Shown in pieces: positions 21,001 to 35,974 of a stretch of 64,000 nt of DNA (its first letter is position 1; the number at the start of each line of letters is the position of its first letter). The stretch lies in NCBI GenBank assembly GCA_030762935.1, contig CM060883.1, positions 97,662,001 to 97,726,000 of the forward strand, given 5' to 3'. The position numbers were made by a program, and so were the translations under genes. The notes beneath the pieces are model-generated. The model was not told the DNA's origin, did not search any database, and worked only from the letters and a program-made list of their open reading frames with translations. The DNA is from Hymenopus coronatus. Its lineage: Eukaryota; Arthropoda; Insecta; Mantodea; Hymenopodidae.

Positions 21001-24000
21001 TTACATAGACACTTGCCATATTTAACTGGATAATGATTCAGTCCTTGGAATTCCTTAGTTAGACACTTGCCATATTTAACTAGACAATGTGACAACCCTT
21101 GCTATTCCTTAGTTAGACACTTGACATATTTAACTGGACATTGTTACAGAACTTGGAATTCCTTAGTTAGACACTCGACATATTTAATTAGATAATGTGA
21201 CAGCCCCTGGAATTCCTTAGTTAGACACTTGACATATTTAACTGGATAATGTGACAGCCCTTGGAATTCCTTAGTTAGACACTTGATATATTTAACTGGA
21301 TAATGTGACAGCCCTAGGAATTCCTTAGTTAGACACTTGACATATTTAACTAGATAATGTGATGCCCTTAGAATTCCTTAGTGAGACACTTGACATATTT
21401 AACTGGATAATGTGATAGCCCTTGGAATTCCTTAGTAAGACACTTGACATATTTACCTGGATAATGTGACAGCCCTTGGAATTCCATAGTTAGACACTTG
21501 ACATATTTAACTGGATAATGTGACAGCCCTTGGTGTTCCTTAGTTAGACACTTGATATATTTAACTGGATAATGTGACAGCCCTTGGAATTCCAAAGTTA
21601 GACACTTGACATATTTAACTAGACGATGTGACAACCCTTGGAATTCCTTAGATAGACACTTGACATATTTAACTGGATAAAGTGACAGCTCTTGGAATTG
21701 CTTAGTTAGACACTTGACATATTTAACTAGATAATGTGACAGCCCTTGCAATTCCTTAGTTACACACTTGACATATTTAACTGGACAATGTGACAGCCCT
21801 TGGAATTCCTTAGTTAGTCACTTGACATATTTACCTGGAGAATGTGACAGCCCTTGTAATTCCTTAGTTAGACATTTGACATATTTAACTAGATAATGTG
21901 ACAGCCCTTGGAATTCCTTAGTTAGACACTTGACATATTTAACTGGACAATGTGACAGACCTTGGAATTCCTTAGTTAGATACTTTACATATTTAACTAG
22001 ATAATGTGACTGCCCTTGGAATTACTTAGTTAGACACTTGACATATTTAACTAGATAATGTGACTGCCCTTGGAATTACTTAATTTGACACTTGACATAT
22101 TAATTATATAATGTGAATGCCCTTGGAATTCTTTAGTTAGACACTTGGCATATTTAACTAGATAATGTGACAGAACTTGGAATTCCTTAGTTAGACACTT
22201 GACATATTTAACTAGATAATGTGACAGCCCTTGGAATTGATTAGTTAGACACTTGACATATTTAACAAGATAATGTGACAGCCCTTGGAATTCCTTATTT
22301 AGACACTTAACATATTTAACAAGATAATGTGACAGCCCTTTGAATTCCTTAGTTAGACACTTAACATAATTAACAAGATAATGTGCCAGCCCTTAGAATT
22401 CCTTAGTTAGACACTTGACACATTTAACTATATAATGTGAGTGCCCTTGGAATTCCTTAGTTAGACACTTGACATATTTAACTGGACATTGTGACAGAAC
22501 TTGGAATTCCTTAGTTAGACACTTAACATAGTTAACTAGATAATGTGACAACCCTTGGAATTCCTTAGTTAGACACTTGACATATTTAAATGGATAATGA
22601 GACAGCCCTTGGAATTCCTTAGTTAGACACTTGACATATTTCATTGGATAATGTGACAGCCCTTGGAATTCATTAGTTAGACACTTGACATATTTAACTG
22701 GATTATGTGACAGCCCATGGAATACCTTAGTTAGACACTTACATATTTGACTGGATAATGATACAGTCCTTGGAATTCTTTAGTTAGACACTTGACATAT
22801 TTAACTGGATAATGTGAGAGCCCTAGGAATACCTTAGTTAGACACTTGACATATTTAACTCTATAATGTGACAGCCCTTGGAATTCATTAGTTAGACACT
22901 TGACAAATTTAACTGGATAATGTGACAGTCCTTGGAATTCCTTAGTTAGACACTTGACATATTTAACTGTATAATGTGACAGCCCTTGGAATTCATTAGT
23001 TAGACACTTGATATATTTAGCTGGACAATGTGACAGCCCTTGGAATTCCTTAGTTAGACATTTGACATATTTAACTGGATAATGTGACAGCCCTTGGAAA
23101 TCCTTAGTTAGACACTTGACATATTTATCTGGAAATTGTGACAGCCCTTGGAATTCTTTATTAAGACACTTGACATATTTAACTGGATAATGTGACTGCC
23201 CTTGGAATTCCTTAGTTAGACACTTGACATATTTAACTGGATAATGTGACAGCCCTTGGAATTCATTAGGTAGACACTTGACATATTTAAATAGATAATG
23301 TGACAGCCTTAGGAATTCCTTAGTTAGACACTTGACATATTTAACTAGATAATGTGACAGCCCTTGGAATTCCTTAGTTAGACACTTGACATATTTAACA
23401 GGTTAATGTGACAGCCCTTGGAATTCCTTAGTAAGACACTTGACATATTTAACTGGATAATGTGACAGCCCATGGAATTCCTTAATTAGATACTTACATA
23501 TTTAACTGGATAATGTGACAGCCCTTGGAATTCAATAGCTAGACACTTGACATATTTAACTAGATAATGTGGCAGCCCTTGGAATTCCTTAGTTTGATAC
23601 TTGACATATTTAACTGGATAATGTGACAGCCCTTGGAATTCTTAGTTAGACACTTGACATTTTTAACTGGATAATGTGACAGCCCTTGGAATTCCTTAGT
23701 TAGACACTTGACATATTCAACTAGATAATGTGACAGCCCTTAGAATTCCTTAGTTAGACACTTGACATATTTAACTAGATAATGTGATGCCCTTAGAATT
23801 CCTTAGTGAGACACTTGACATTTAACTGGATAATGTGATAGCCCTTGGAATTGCTTAGTAAGACACTTGACATATTTACCTGGATAATTTGACAGCCCTT
23901 GGAATTCTATAGTTAGACACTTGACATATTTAACTGGATAATGTGACAGCCCCTGGAGTTCCTTAGTTAGACACTTGACATATTTAACAGGATAATGTGA

Positions 24001-26536
24001 CAGCCCTTAGAATTCCTTAGTAAGACACTTGACATATTTAACTGGATAATGTGACAGCCCTAGGAATACCTTAGTTAGACACTTGACATATTTAGCTCTA
24101 TAATGTGACAGCCCTTGGAATTCATTAGTTAGACACTTGACAAATTTAACTGGATAATGTGACAGTCCTTGGAATTCCTTAGTTAGACACTTGACATATT
24201 TAACTGGATAATGTGACAGCCCTTGGAATTCATTAGTTAGACACTTGACATATTTAGCTGGACAATGTGACAGCCCTTGGAATTCCTTAGTTAGACATTT
24301 GACATATTTAACTGGATAATGTGACAGCCCTTGGAAATCCTTAGTTTGACACTTGACATATTTATCTGGAAATTGTGACAGCCCTTGGAATTCTTTAGTA
24401 AGACACTTGACATATTTAACTGGATAATGTGACTGCCCTTGGAATTCCTTAGTTAGACACTTGACATATTTAACTGGATAATGTGACAGCCCTTGGAATT
24501 CATTAGGTAGACACTTGACATATTTAACTAGATAATGTGACAGCCTTAGGAATTCCTTAGTTAGACACTTGACATATTTAACTAGATAATGTGACAGCCC
24601 TTGGAATTCCTTAGTTAGACACTTGACATACTTAACAGGTTAATGTGCCAGCCCTTGGAATTCCTTAGTTAGACACTTGACATATTTAACAGGATAATGT
24701 GACAGCCCTTAGAATTCCTTAGTAAGACACTTGACATATTTAACTGGATAATGTGACAGCCCTAGGAATACCTTAGTTAGACACTTGACATATTTAACTG
24801 GATAATGTGACAGTCCTTGGAATTCCTTAGTTAGACACTTGACATATTTAACTGGATAATGTGACAGCCCTTGGAATTCATTAGTTAGACACTTGACATA
24901 TTTAGCTGGACAATGTGACAGCCCTTGGAATTCCTTAGTTAGACATTTGACATATTTAACTGGATAATGTGACAGCCCTTGGAAATCCTTTGATAGACAC
25001 TTGACATATTTATCTGGAAATTGTGACAGCCCTTGGAATTCTTTATTAAGACACTTGACATATTTAACTGGATAATGTGACTGCCCTTGGAATTCCTTAG
25101 TTAGACACTTGACATATTTATCTGGATAATGTGACAGCCCTTGGAATTCAATAGGTAGACACTTGACATATTTAACTAGATAATGTGACAGCCTTAGGAA
25201 TTCCTTAGTTAGACACGTGACATATTTAACTAGATAATGTGACAGCCCTTGGAATTCCTTAGTTAGACACTTGACATATTTAACTAGATAATGTGACAGC
25301 CCTTGGAATTTCTTAGTTGGACACTTGACATATTTAACAGGATAATGTGACAGCCCTTGGAATTCCTTAGTAAGACACTTGACATATTTAACTGGATAAT
25401 GTGACAGCCCATGGAATTCCTTAATTAGATACTTACATATTTAATTGGATAATGTGACAGCCCTTGGAATTCCATAGTTAGACACTTGACATATGTAACT
25501 GGATAATGTGACAGCCCTTGGAATTCCTTAGTTAGACACTTGACATATATAATTATATATTGTGACAACCCTTGGAATTCATTAGTTAGACACTTGACAT
25601 ATTTAATTAGATAATGTGACAGCCCTTGGAATTACTTAGTAAGACACTTGACATATTTAACTGGATAAAGTGAAAGCCCTTTGAATTCCTTAGTTAGACA
25701 CTTGACATATTTAACTGGATAATGTGACAGCCCTTGGAATTCCTTAATTAGACACTTGACATATTTAAATGGATAATATGACAGCACTTGGAATTCATTA
25801 GTTAGACACTTAACATATTTAACTGGATAATGTGACAACCCTTGAAATTCCTTAATTAGACAGTTGACATATTTAAGTAGATAATGTGACAGCCCTTGGA
25901 ATTCCTTAGTTAGATACTTGACATATTTAACTAGATAATGTGACAGCCCTTGGAATTCCTTACATAGACACTTGCCATATTTAACTGGATAATGATTCAG
26001 TCCTTGGAATTCCTTAGTTAGACACTTGCCATATTTAACTAGACAATGTGACAACCCTTGCTATTCCTTAGTTAGACACTTGACATATTTAACTGGACAT
26101 TGTTACAGAACTTGGAATTCCTTAGTTAGACACTCGACATATTTAATTAGATAATGTGACAGCCCCTGGAATTCCTTAGTTAGACACTTGACATATTTAA
26201 CTGGATAATGTGACAGCCCTTGGAATTCCTTAGTTAGACACTTGATATATTTAACTGGATAATGTGACAGCCCTAGGAATTCCTTAGTTAGACACTTGAC
26301 ATATTTAACTAGATAATGTGATGCCCTTAGAATTCCTTAGTGAGACACTTGACATATTTAACTGGATAATGTGATAGCCCTTGGAATTCCTTAGTAAGAC
26401 ACTTGACATATTTACCTGGATAATGTGACAGCCCTTGGAATTCCATAGTTAGACACTTGACATATTTAACTGGATAATGTGACAGCCCTTGGTGTTCCTT
26501 AGTTAGACACTTGATATATTTAACTGGATAATGTGA
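18071..26536. repeat. Large satellite duplication, 8,466-bp unit, copy 1
   Basis: Matching blocks recur exactly 8,466 bp later (for example 20673 and 29139, 21368 and 29834, 22393 and 30859), with scattered single-base differences. The match starts right after mismatches at 18060 and 18070. The 8,466-bp offset equals 157 monomers minus 12 bp. Confidence 0.85.
18502..19581. repeat. 540-bp (ten-monomer) tandem duplication inside the array
   Basis: 18502-19041 and 19042-19581 match at an exact 540-bp shift. There are few changes, for example CTGTATAATG versus CTGGATAATG near 18,650/19,190, and TTTATTAAGA versus TTTAGTAAGA near 18,841/19,381. The first copy begins with the CCCTAGGAATACC unit. 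Confidence 0.8.
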
Positions 26537-29500
26537 CAGCCCTTGGAATTCCTTAGTTTGATACTTGACATATTTAACTGGATAATGTGACAGCCCTTGG
26601 AATTCTTAGTTAGACACTTGACATTTTTAACTGGATAATGTGACAGCCCTTGGAATTCCTTAGTTAGACACTTGACATATTCAACTAGATAATGTGACAG
26701 CCCTTAGAATTCCTTAGTTAGACACTTGACATATTTAACTAGATAATGTGACAGCCCTTGGAATTGCTTAGTAAGACACTTGACATATTTACCTGGATAA
26801 TTTGACAGCCCTTGGAATTCTATAGTTAGACACTTGACATATTTAACTGGATAATATGACAGCCCCTGGAGTTCCTTAGTTAGACACTTGACATATTTAA
26901 CAGGATAATGTGACAGCCCTTAGAATTCCTTAGTAAGACACTTGACATATTTAACTGGATAATGTGACAGCCCTAGGAATACCTTAGTTAGACACTTGAC
27001 ATATTTAACTCTATAATGTGACAGCCCTTGGAATTCATTAGTTAGACACTTGACAAATTTAACTGGATAATGTGACAGTCCTTGGAATTCCTTAGTTAGA
27101 CACTTGACATATTTAACTGTATAATGTGACAGCCCTTGGAATTCATTAGTTAGACACTTGACATATTTAGCTGGACAATGTGACAGCCCTTGGAATTCCT
27201 TAGTTAGACATTTGACATATTTAACTGGATAATGTGACAGCCCTTGGAAATCCTTAGTTAGACACTTGACATATTTATCTGGAAATTGTGACAGCCCTTG
27301 GAATTCTTTATTAAGACACTTGACATATTTAACTGGATAATGTGACTGCCCTTGGAATTCCTTAGTTAGACACTTGACATATTTAACTGGATAATGTGAC
27401 AGCCCTTGGAATTCATTAGGTAGACACTTGACATATTTAACTAGATAATGTGACAGCCTTAGGAATTCCTTAGTTAGACACTTGACATATTTAACTAGAT
27501 AATGTGACAGCCCTAGGAATACCTTAGTTAGACACTTGACATATTTAACTCTATAATGTGACAGCCCTTGGAATTCATTAGTTAGACACTTGACAAATTT
27601 AACTGGATAATGTGACAGTCCTTGGAATTCCTTAGTTAGACACTTGACATATTTAACTGGATAATGTGACAGCCCTTGGAATTCATTAGTTAGACACTTG
27701 ACATATTTAGCTGGACAATGTGACAGCCCTTGGAATTCCTTAGTTAGACATTTGACATATTTAACTGGATAATGTGACAGCCCTTGGAAATCCTTAGTTA
27801 GACACTTGACATATTTATCTGGAAATTGTGACAGCCCTTGGAATTCTTTAGTAAGACACTTGACATATTTAACTGGATAATGTGACAGCCCTTGGAATTC
27901 CTTAGTTAGACACTTGACATATTTAACTGGATAATGTGACAGCCCTTGGAATTCATTAGGTAGAAACTTGACATATTTAACTAGATAATGTGACAGCCTT
28001 AGGAATTCCTTAGTTAGACACTTGACATATTTAACTAGATAATGTGACAGCCCTTGGAATTCCTTAGTTAGACACTTGACATACTTAACAGGTTAATGTG
28101 ACAGCCCTTGGAATTCCTTAGTTAGACACTTGACATATTTAACAGGATAATGTGACAGCCCTTAGAATTCCTTAGTAAGACACTTGACATATTTAACTGG
28201 ATAATGTGACAGCCCTAGGAATACCTTAGTTAGACACTTGACATATTTAACTCTATAATGTGACAGCGCTTGGAATTCATTAGTTAGACTCTTGACAAAT
28301 TTAACTGGATAATGTGACAGTCCTTGGAATTCCTTAGTTAGACACTTGACATATTTAACTGGATAATGTGACAGCCCTTGGAATTCATTAGTTAGACACT
28401 TGACATATTTAGCTGGACAATGTGAGAGCCCTTGGAATTCCTTAGTTAGACATTTGACATATTTAACTGGATAATGTGACAGCCCTTGGAAATCCTTTGA
28501 TAGACACTTGACATATTTATCTGGAAATTGTGACAGCCCTTGGAATTCTTTATTAAGACACTTGACATATTTAACTGGATAATGTGACTGCCCTTGGAAT
28601 TCCTTAGTTAGACACTTGACATATTTATCTGGATAATGTGACAGCCCTTGGAATTCAATAGGTAGACACTTGACATATTTAACTAGATAATGTGACAGCC
28701 TTAGGAATTCCTTAGTTAGACACTTGACATATTTAACTAGATAATGTGACAGCCCTTGGAATTCCTTAGTTAGTCACTTGACATATTTAACTAGATAATG
28801 TGACAGCCCTTGGAATTTCTTAGTTGGACACTTGACATATTTAACAGGATAATGTAACAGCCCTTGGAATTCCTTAGTAAGACACTTGACATATTTAACT
28901 GGATAATGTGACAGCCCATGGAATTCCTTAATTAGATACTTACATATTTAACTGGATAATGTGACAGCCCTTGGAATTCCATAGTTAGACACTTGACATA
29001 TGTAACTGGATAATGTGACAGCCCTTGGAATTCCTTAGTTAGACACTTGACATATATAATTATATATTGTGACAACCCTTGGAATTCATTAGTTAGACAC
29101 TTGACATATTTAATTAGATAATGTGACAGCCCTTGGAATTACTTAGTAAGACACTTGACATATTTAACTGGATAAAGTGAAACCCCTTTGAATTCCTTAG
29201 TTAGACACTTGACATATTTAACTGGATAATGTGACAGCCCTTGGAATTCCTTAATTAGACACTTGACATATTTAAATGGATAATATGACAGCACTTGGAA
29301 TTCATTAGTTAGACACTTAACATATTTAACTGGATAATGTGACAACCCTTGAAATTCCTTAATTAGACAGTTGACATATTTAAGTAGATAATGTGACAGC
29401 CCTTGGAATTCCTTAGTTAGATACTTGACATATTTAACTAGATAATGTGACAGCCCTTGGAATTCCTTACATAGACACTTGCCATATTTAACTGGATAAT

Positions 29501-32500
29501 GATTCAGTCCTTGGAATTCCTTAGTTAGACACTTGCCATATTTAACTAGACAATGTGACAACCCTTGCTATTCCTTAGTTAGACACTTGACATATTTAAC
29601 TGGACATTGTTACAGAACTTGGAATTCCTTAGTTAGACACTCGACATATTTAATTAGATAATGTGACAGCCCCTGGAATTCCTTAGTTAGACACTTGACA
29701 TATTTAACTGGATAATGTGACAGCCCTTGGAATTCCTTAGTTAGACACTTGATATATTTAACTGGATAATGTGACAGCCCTAGGAATTCCTTAGTTAGAC
29801 ACTTGACATATTTAACTAGATAATGTGATGCCCTTAGAATTCCTTAGTGAGACACTTGACATATTTAACTGGATAATGTGATAGCCCTTGGAATTCCTTA
29901 GTAAGACACTTGACATATTTACCTGGATAATGTGACAGCCCTTGGAATTCCATAGTTAGACACTTGACATATTTAACTGGATAATGTGACAGCCCTTGGT
30001 GTTCCTTAGTTAGACACTTGATATATTTAACTGGATAATGTGACAGCCCTTGGAATTCCAAAGTTAGACACTTGACATATTTAACTAGACGATGTGACAA
30101 CCCTTGGAATTCCTTAGATAGACACTTGACATATTTAACTGGATAAAGTGACAGCTCTTGGAATTGCTTAGTTAGACACTTGACATATTTAACTAGATAA
30201 TGTGACAGCCCTTGCAATTCCTTAGTTACACACTTGACATATTTAACTGGACAATGTGACAGCCCTTGGAATTCCTTAGTTAGTCACTTGACATATTTAC
30301 CTGGAGAATGTGACAGCCCTTGTAATTCCTTAGTTAGACATTTGACATATTTAACTAGATAATGTGACAGCCCTTGGAATTCCTTAGTTAGACACTTGAC
30401 ATATTTAACTGGACAATGTGACAGACCTTGGAATTCCTTAGTTAGATACTTTACATATTTAACTAGATAATGTGACTGCCCTTGGAATTACTTAGTTAGA
30501 CACTTGACATATTTAACTAGATAATGTGACTGCCCTTGGAATTACTTAATTTGACACTTGACATATTAATTATATAATGTGAATGCCCTTGGAATTCTTT
30601 AGTTAGACACTTGGCATATTTAACTAGATAATGTGACAGAACTTGGAATTCCTTAGTTAGACACTTGACATATTTAACTAGATAATGTGACAGCCCTTGG
30701 AATTGATTAGTTAGACACTTGACATATTTAACAAGATAATGTGACAACCCTTGGAATTCCTTATTTAGACACTTAACATATTTAACAAGATAATGTGACA
30801 GCCCTTTGAATTCCTTAGTTAGACACTTAACATAATTAACAAGATAATGTGCCAGCCCTTAGAATTCCTTAGTTAGACACTTGACACATTTAACTATATA
30901 ATGTGAGTGCCCTTGGAATTCCTTAGTTAGACACTTGACATATTTAACTGGACATTGTGACAGAACTTGGAATTCCTTAGTTAGACACTTAACATAGTTA
31001 ACTAGATAATGTGACAACCCTTGGAATTCCTTAGTTAGACACTTGACATATTTAAATGGATAATGAGACAGCCCTTGGAATTCCTTAGTTAGACACTTGA
31101 CATATTTCATTGGATAATGTGACAGCCCTTGGAATTCATTAGTTAGACACTTGACATATTTAACTGGATTATGTGACAGCCCATGGAATACCTTAGTTAG
31201 ACACTTACATATTTGACTGGATAATGATACAGTCCTTGGAATTCTTTAGTTAGACACTTGACATATTTAACTGGATAATGTGAGAGCCCTAGGAATACCT
31301 TAGTTAGACACTTGACATATTTAACTCTATAATGTGACAGCCCTTGGAATTCATTAGTTAGACACTTGACAAATTTAACTGGATAATGTGACAGTCCTTG
31401 GAATTCCTTAGTTAGACACTTGACATATTTAACTGTATAATGTGACAGCCCTTGGAATTCATTAGTTAGACACTTGATATATTTAGCTGGACAATGTGAC
31501 AGCCCTTGGAATTCCTTAGTTAGACATTTGACATATTTAACTGGATAATGTGACAGCCCTTGGAAATCCTTAGTTAGACACTTGACATATTTATCTGGAA
31601 ATTGTGACAGCCCTTGGAATTCTTTATTAAGACACTTGACATATTTAACTGGATAATGTGACTGCCCTTGGAATTCCTTAGTTAGACACTTGACATATTT
31701 AACTGGATAATGTGACAGCCCTTGGAATTCATTAGGTAGACACTTGACATATTTAAATAGATAATGTGACAGCCTTAGGAATTCCTTAGTTAGACACTTG
31801 ACATATTTAACTAGATAATGTGACAGCCCTTGGAATTCCTTAGTTAGACACTTGACATATTTAACAGGTTAATGTGACAGCCCTTGGAATTCCTTAGTAA
31901 GACACTTGACATATTTAACTGGATAATGTGACAGCCCATGGAATTCCTTAATTAGATACTTACATATTTAACTGGATAATGTGACAGCCCTTGGAATTCA
32001 ATAGCTAGACACTTGACATATTTAACTAGATAATGTGGCAGCCCTTGGAATTCCTTAGTTTGATACTTGACATATTTAACTGGATAATGTGACAGCCCTT
32101 GGAATTCTTAGTTAGACACTTGACATTTTTAACTGGATAATGTGACAGCCCTTGGAATTCCTTAGTTAGACACTTGACATATTCAACTAGATAATGTGAC
32201 AGCCCTTAGAATTCCTTAGTTAGACACTTGACATATTTAACTAGATAATGTGATGCCCTTAGAATTCCTTAGTGAGACACTTGACATTTAACTGGATAAT
32301 GTGATAGCCCTTGGAATTGCTTAGTAAGACACTTGACATATTTACCTGGATAATTTGACAGCCCTTGGAATTCTATAGTTAGACACTTGACATATTTAAC
32401 TGGATAATGTGACAGCCCCTGGAGTTCCTTAGTTAGACACTTGACATATTTAACAGGATAATGTGACAGCCCTTAGAATTCCTTAGTAAGACACTTGACA

Positions 32501-35500
32501 TATTTAACTGGATAATGTGACAGCCCTAGGAATACCTTAGTTAGACACTTGACATATTTAGCTCTATAATGTGACAGCCCTTGGAATTCATTAGTTAGAC
32601 ACTTGACAAATTTAACTGGATAATGTGACAGTCCTTGGAATTCCTTAGTTAGACACTTGACATATTTAACTGGATAATGTGACAGCCCTTGGAATTCATT
32701 AGTTAGACACTTGACATATTTAGCTGGACAATGTGACAGCCCTTGGAATTCCTTAGTTAGACATTTGACATATTTAACTGGATAATGTGACAGCCCTTGG
32801 AAATCCTTAGTTTGACACTTGACATATTTATCTGGAAATTGTGACAGCCCTTGGAATTCTTTAGTAAGACACTTGACATATTTAACTGGATAATGTGACT
32901 GCCCTTGGAATTCCTTAGTTAGACACTTGACATATTTAACTGGATAATGTGACAGCCCTTGGAATTCATTAGGTAGACACTTGACATATTTAACTAGATA
33001 ATGTGACAGCCTTAGGAATTCCTTAGTTAGACACTTGACATATTTAACTAGATAATGTGACAGCCCTTGGAATTCCTTAGTTAGACACTTGACATACTTA
33101 ACAGGTTAATGTGCCAGCCCTTGGAATTCCTTAGTTAGACACATGACATATTTAACAGGATAATGTGACAGCCCTTAGAATTCCTTAGTAAGACACTTGA
33201 CATATTTAACTGGATAATGTGACAGCCCTAGGAATACCTTAGTTAGACACTTGACATATTTAACTGGATAATGTGACAGTCCTTGGAATTCCTTAGTTAG
33301 ACACTTGACATATTTAACTGGATAATGTGACAGCCCTTGGAATTCATTAGTTAGACACTTGACATATTTAGCTGGACAATGTGACAGCCCTTGGAATTCC
33401 TTAGTTAGACATTTGACATATTTAACTGGATAATGTGACAGCCCTTGGAAATCCTTTGATAGACACTTGACATATTTATCTGGAAATTGTGACAGCCCTT
33501 GGAATTCTTTATTAAGACACTTGACATATTTAACTGGATAATGTGACTGCCCTTGGAATTCCTTAGTTAGACACTTGACATATTTATCTGGATAATGTGA
33601 CAGCCCTTGGAATTCAATAGGTAGACACTTGACATATTTAACTAGATAATGTGACAGCCTTAGGAATTCCTTAGTTAGACACTTGACATATTTAACTAGA
33701 TAATGTGACAGCCCTTGGAATTCCTTAGTTAGACACTTGACATATTTAACTAGATAATGTGACAGCCCTTGGAATTCCTTAGTTGGACACTTGACATATT
33801 TAACAGGATAATGTGACAGCCCTTGGAATTCCTTAGTTAGACACTTGACATATTTAACTGGATAATGTGACAGCCCTTGGAATTCATTAGGTAGACACTT
33901 GACATATTTAACTAGATAATGTGACAGCCTTAGGAATTCCTTAGTTAGACACTTGACATATTTAACTAGATAATGTGACAGCCCTTGGAATTCCTTAGTT
34001 AGACACTTGACATACTTAACAGGTTAATGTGACAGCCCTTGGAATTCCTTAGTTAGACACTTGACATATTTAACAGGATAATGTGACAGCCCTTAGAATT
34101 CCTTAGTAAGACACTTGACATATTTAACTGGATAATGTGACAGCCCTAGGAATACCTTAGTTAGACACTTGACATATTTAACTCTATAATGTGACAGCGC
34201 TTGGAATTCATTAGTTAGACACTTGACAAATTTAACTGGATAATGTGACAGTCCTTGGAATTCCTTAGTTAGACACTTGACATATTTAACTGGATAATGT
34301 GACAGCCCTTGGAATTCATTAGTTAGACACTTGACATATTTAGCTGGACAATGTGACAGCCCTTGGAATTCCTTAGTTAGACATTTGACATATTTAACTG
34401 GATAATGTGACAGCCCTTGGAAATCCTTTGATAGACACTTGACATATTTATCTGGAAATTGTGACAGCCCTTGGAATTCTTTATTAAGACACTTGACATA
34501 TTTAACTGGATAATGTGACTGCCCTTGGAATTCCTTAGTTAGACACTTGACATATTTATCTGGATAATGTGACAGCCCTTGGAATTCAATAGGTAGACAC
34601 TTGACATATTTAACTAGATAATGTGACAGCCTTAGGAATTCCTTAGTTAGACACTTGACATATTTAACTAGATAATGTGACAGCCCTTGGAATTCCTTAG
34701 TTAGACACTTGACATATTTAACTAGATAATGTGACAGCCCTTGGAATTTCTTAGTTGGACACTTGACATATTTAACAGGATAATGTGACAGCCCTTGGAA
34801 TTCCTTAGTAAGACACTTGACATATTTAACTGGATAATGTGACAGCCCATGGAATTCCTTAATTAGATACTTACATATTTAACTGGATAATGTGACAGCC
34901 CTTGGAATTCCATAGTTAGACACTTGACATATGTAACTGGATAATGTGACAGCCCTTGGAATTCCTTAGTTAGACACTTGACATATATAATTATATATTG
35001 TGACAACCCTTGGAATTCATTAGTTAGACACTTGACATATTTAATTAGATAATGTGACAGCCCTTGGAATTACTTAGTAAGACACTTGACATATTTAACT
35101 GGATAAAGTGAAAGCCCTTTGAATTCCTTAGTTAGACACTTGACATATTTAACTGGATAATGTGACAGCCCTTGGAATTCCTTAATTAGACACTTGACAT
35201 ATTTAAATGGATAATATGACAGCACTTGGAATTCATTAGTTAGACACTTAACATATTTAACTGGATAATGTGACAACCCTTGAAATTCCTTAATTAGACA
35301 GTTGACATATTTAAGTAGATAATGTGACAGCCCTTGGAATTCCTTAGTTAGATACTTGACATATTTAACTAGATAATGTGACAGCCCTTGGAATTCCTTA
35401 CATAGACACTTGCCATATTTAACTGGATAATGATTCAGTCCTTGGAATTCCTTAGTTAGACACTTGCCATATTTAACTAGACAATGTGACAACCCTTGCT

Positions 35501-35974
35501 ATTCCTTAGTTAGACACTTGACATATTTAACTGGACATTGTTACAGAACTTGGAATTCCTTAGTTAGACACTCGACATATTTAATTAGATAATGTGACAG
35601 CCCCTGGAATTCCTTAGTTAGACACTTGACATATTTAACTGGATAATGTGACAGCCCTTGGAATTCCTTAGTTAGACACTTGATATATTTAACTGGATAA
35701 TGTGACAGCCCTAGGAATTCCTTAGTTAGACACTTGACATATTTAACTAGATAATGTGATGCCCTTAGAATTCCTTAGTGAGACACTTGACATATTTAAC
35801 TGGATAATGTGATAGCCCTTGGAATTCCTTAGTAAGACACTTGACATATTTACCTGGATAATGTGACAGCCCTTGGAATTCCATAGTTAGACACTTGACA
35901 TATTTAACTGGATAATGTGACAGCCCTTGGTGTTCCTTAGTTAGACACTTGATATATTTAACTGGATAATGTGA
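26537..35974. repeat. Large satellite duplication, copy 2, enlarged by 972 bp
   Basis: Follows copy 1 directly. The offset to copy 1 is 8,466 bp up to about 33,837. It is then 9,438 bp (25632 matches 35070), so 972 bp, exactly 18 monomers, was gained at about 33,838-34,809. The added part resembles the sequence just upstream of it at a shift of 17 to 18 units. Homology to copy 1 ends at 35,990, where copy 1 reads TTAG and this copy AAAG. Confidence 0.8.
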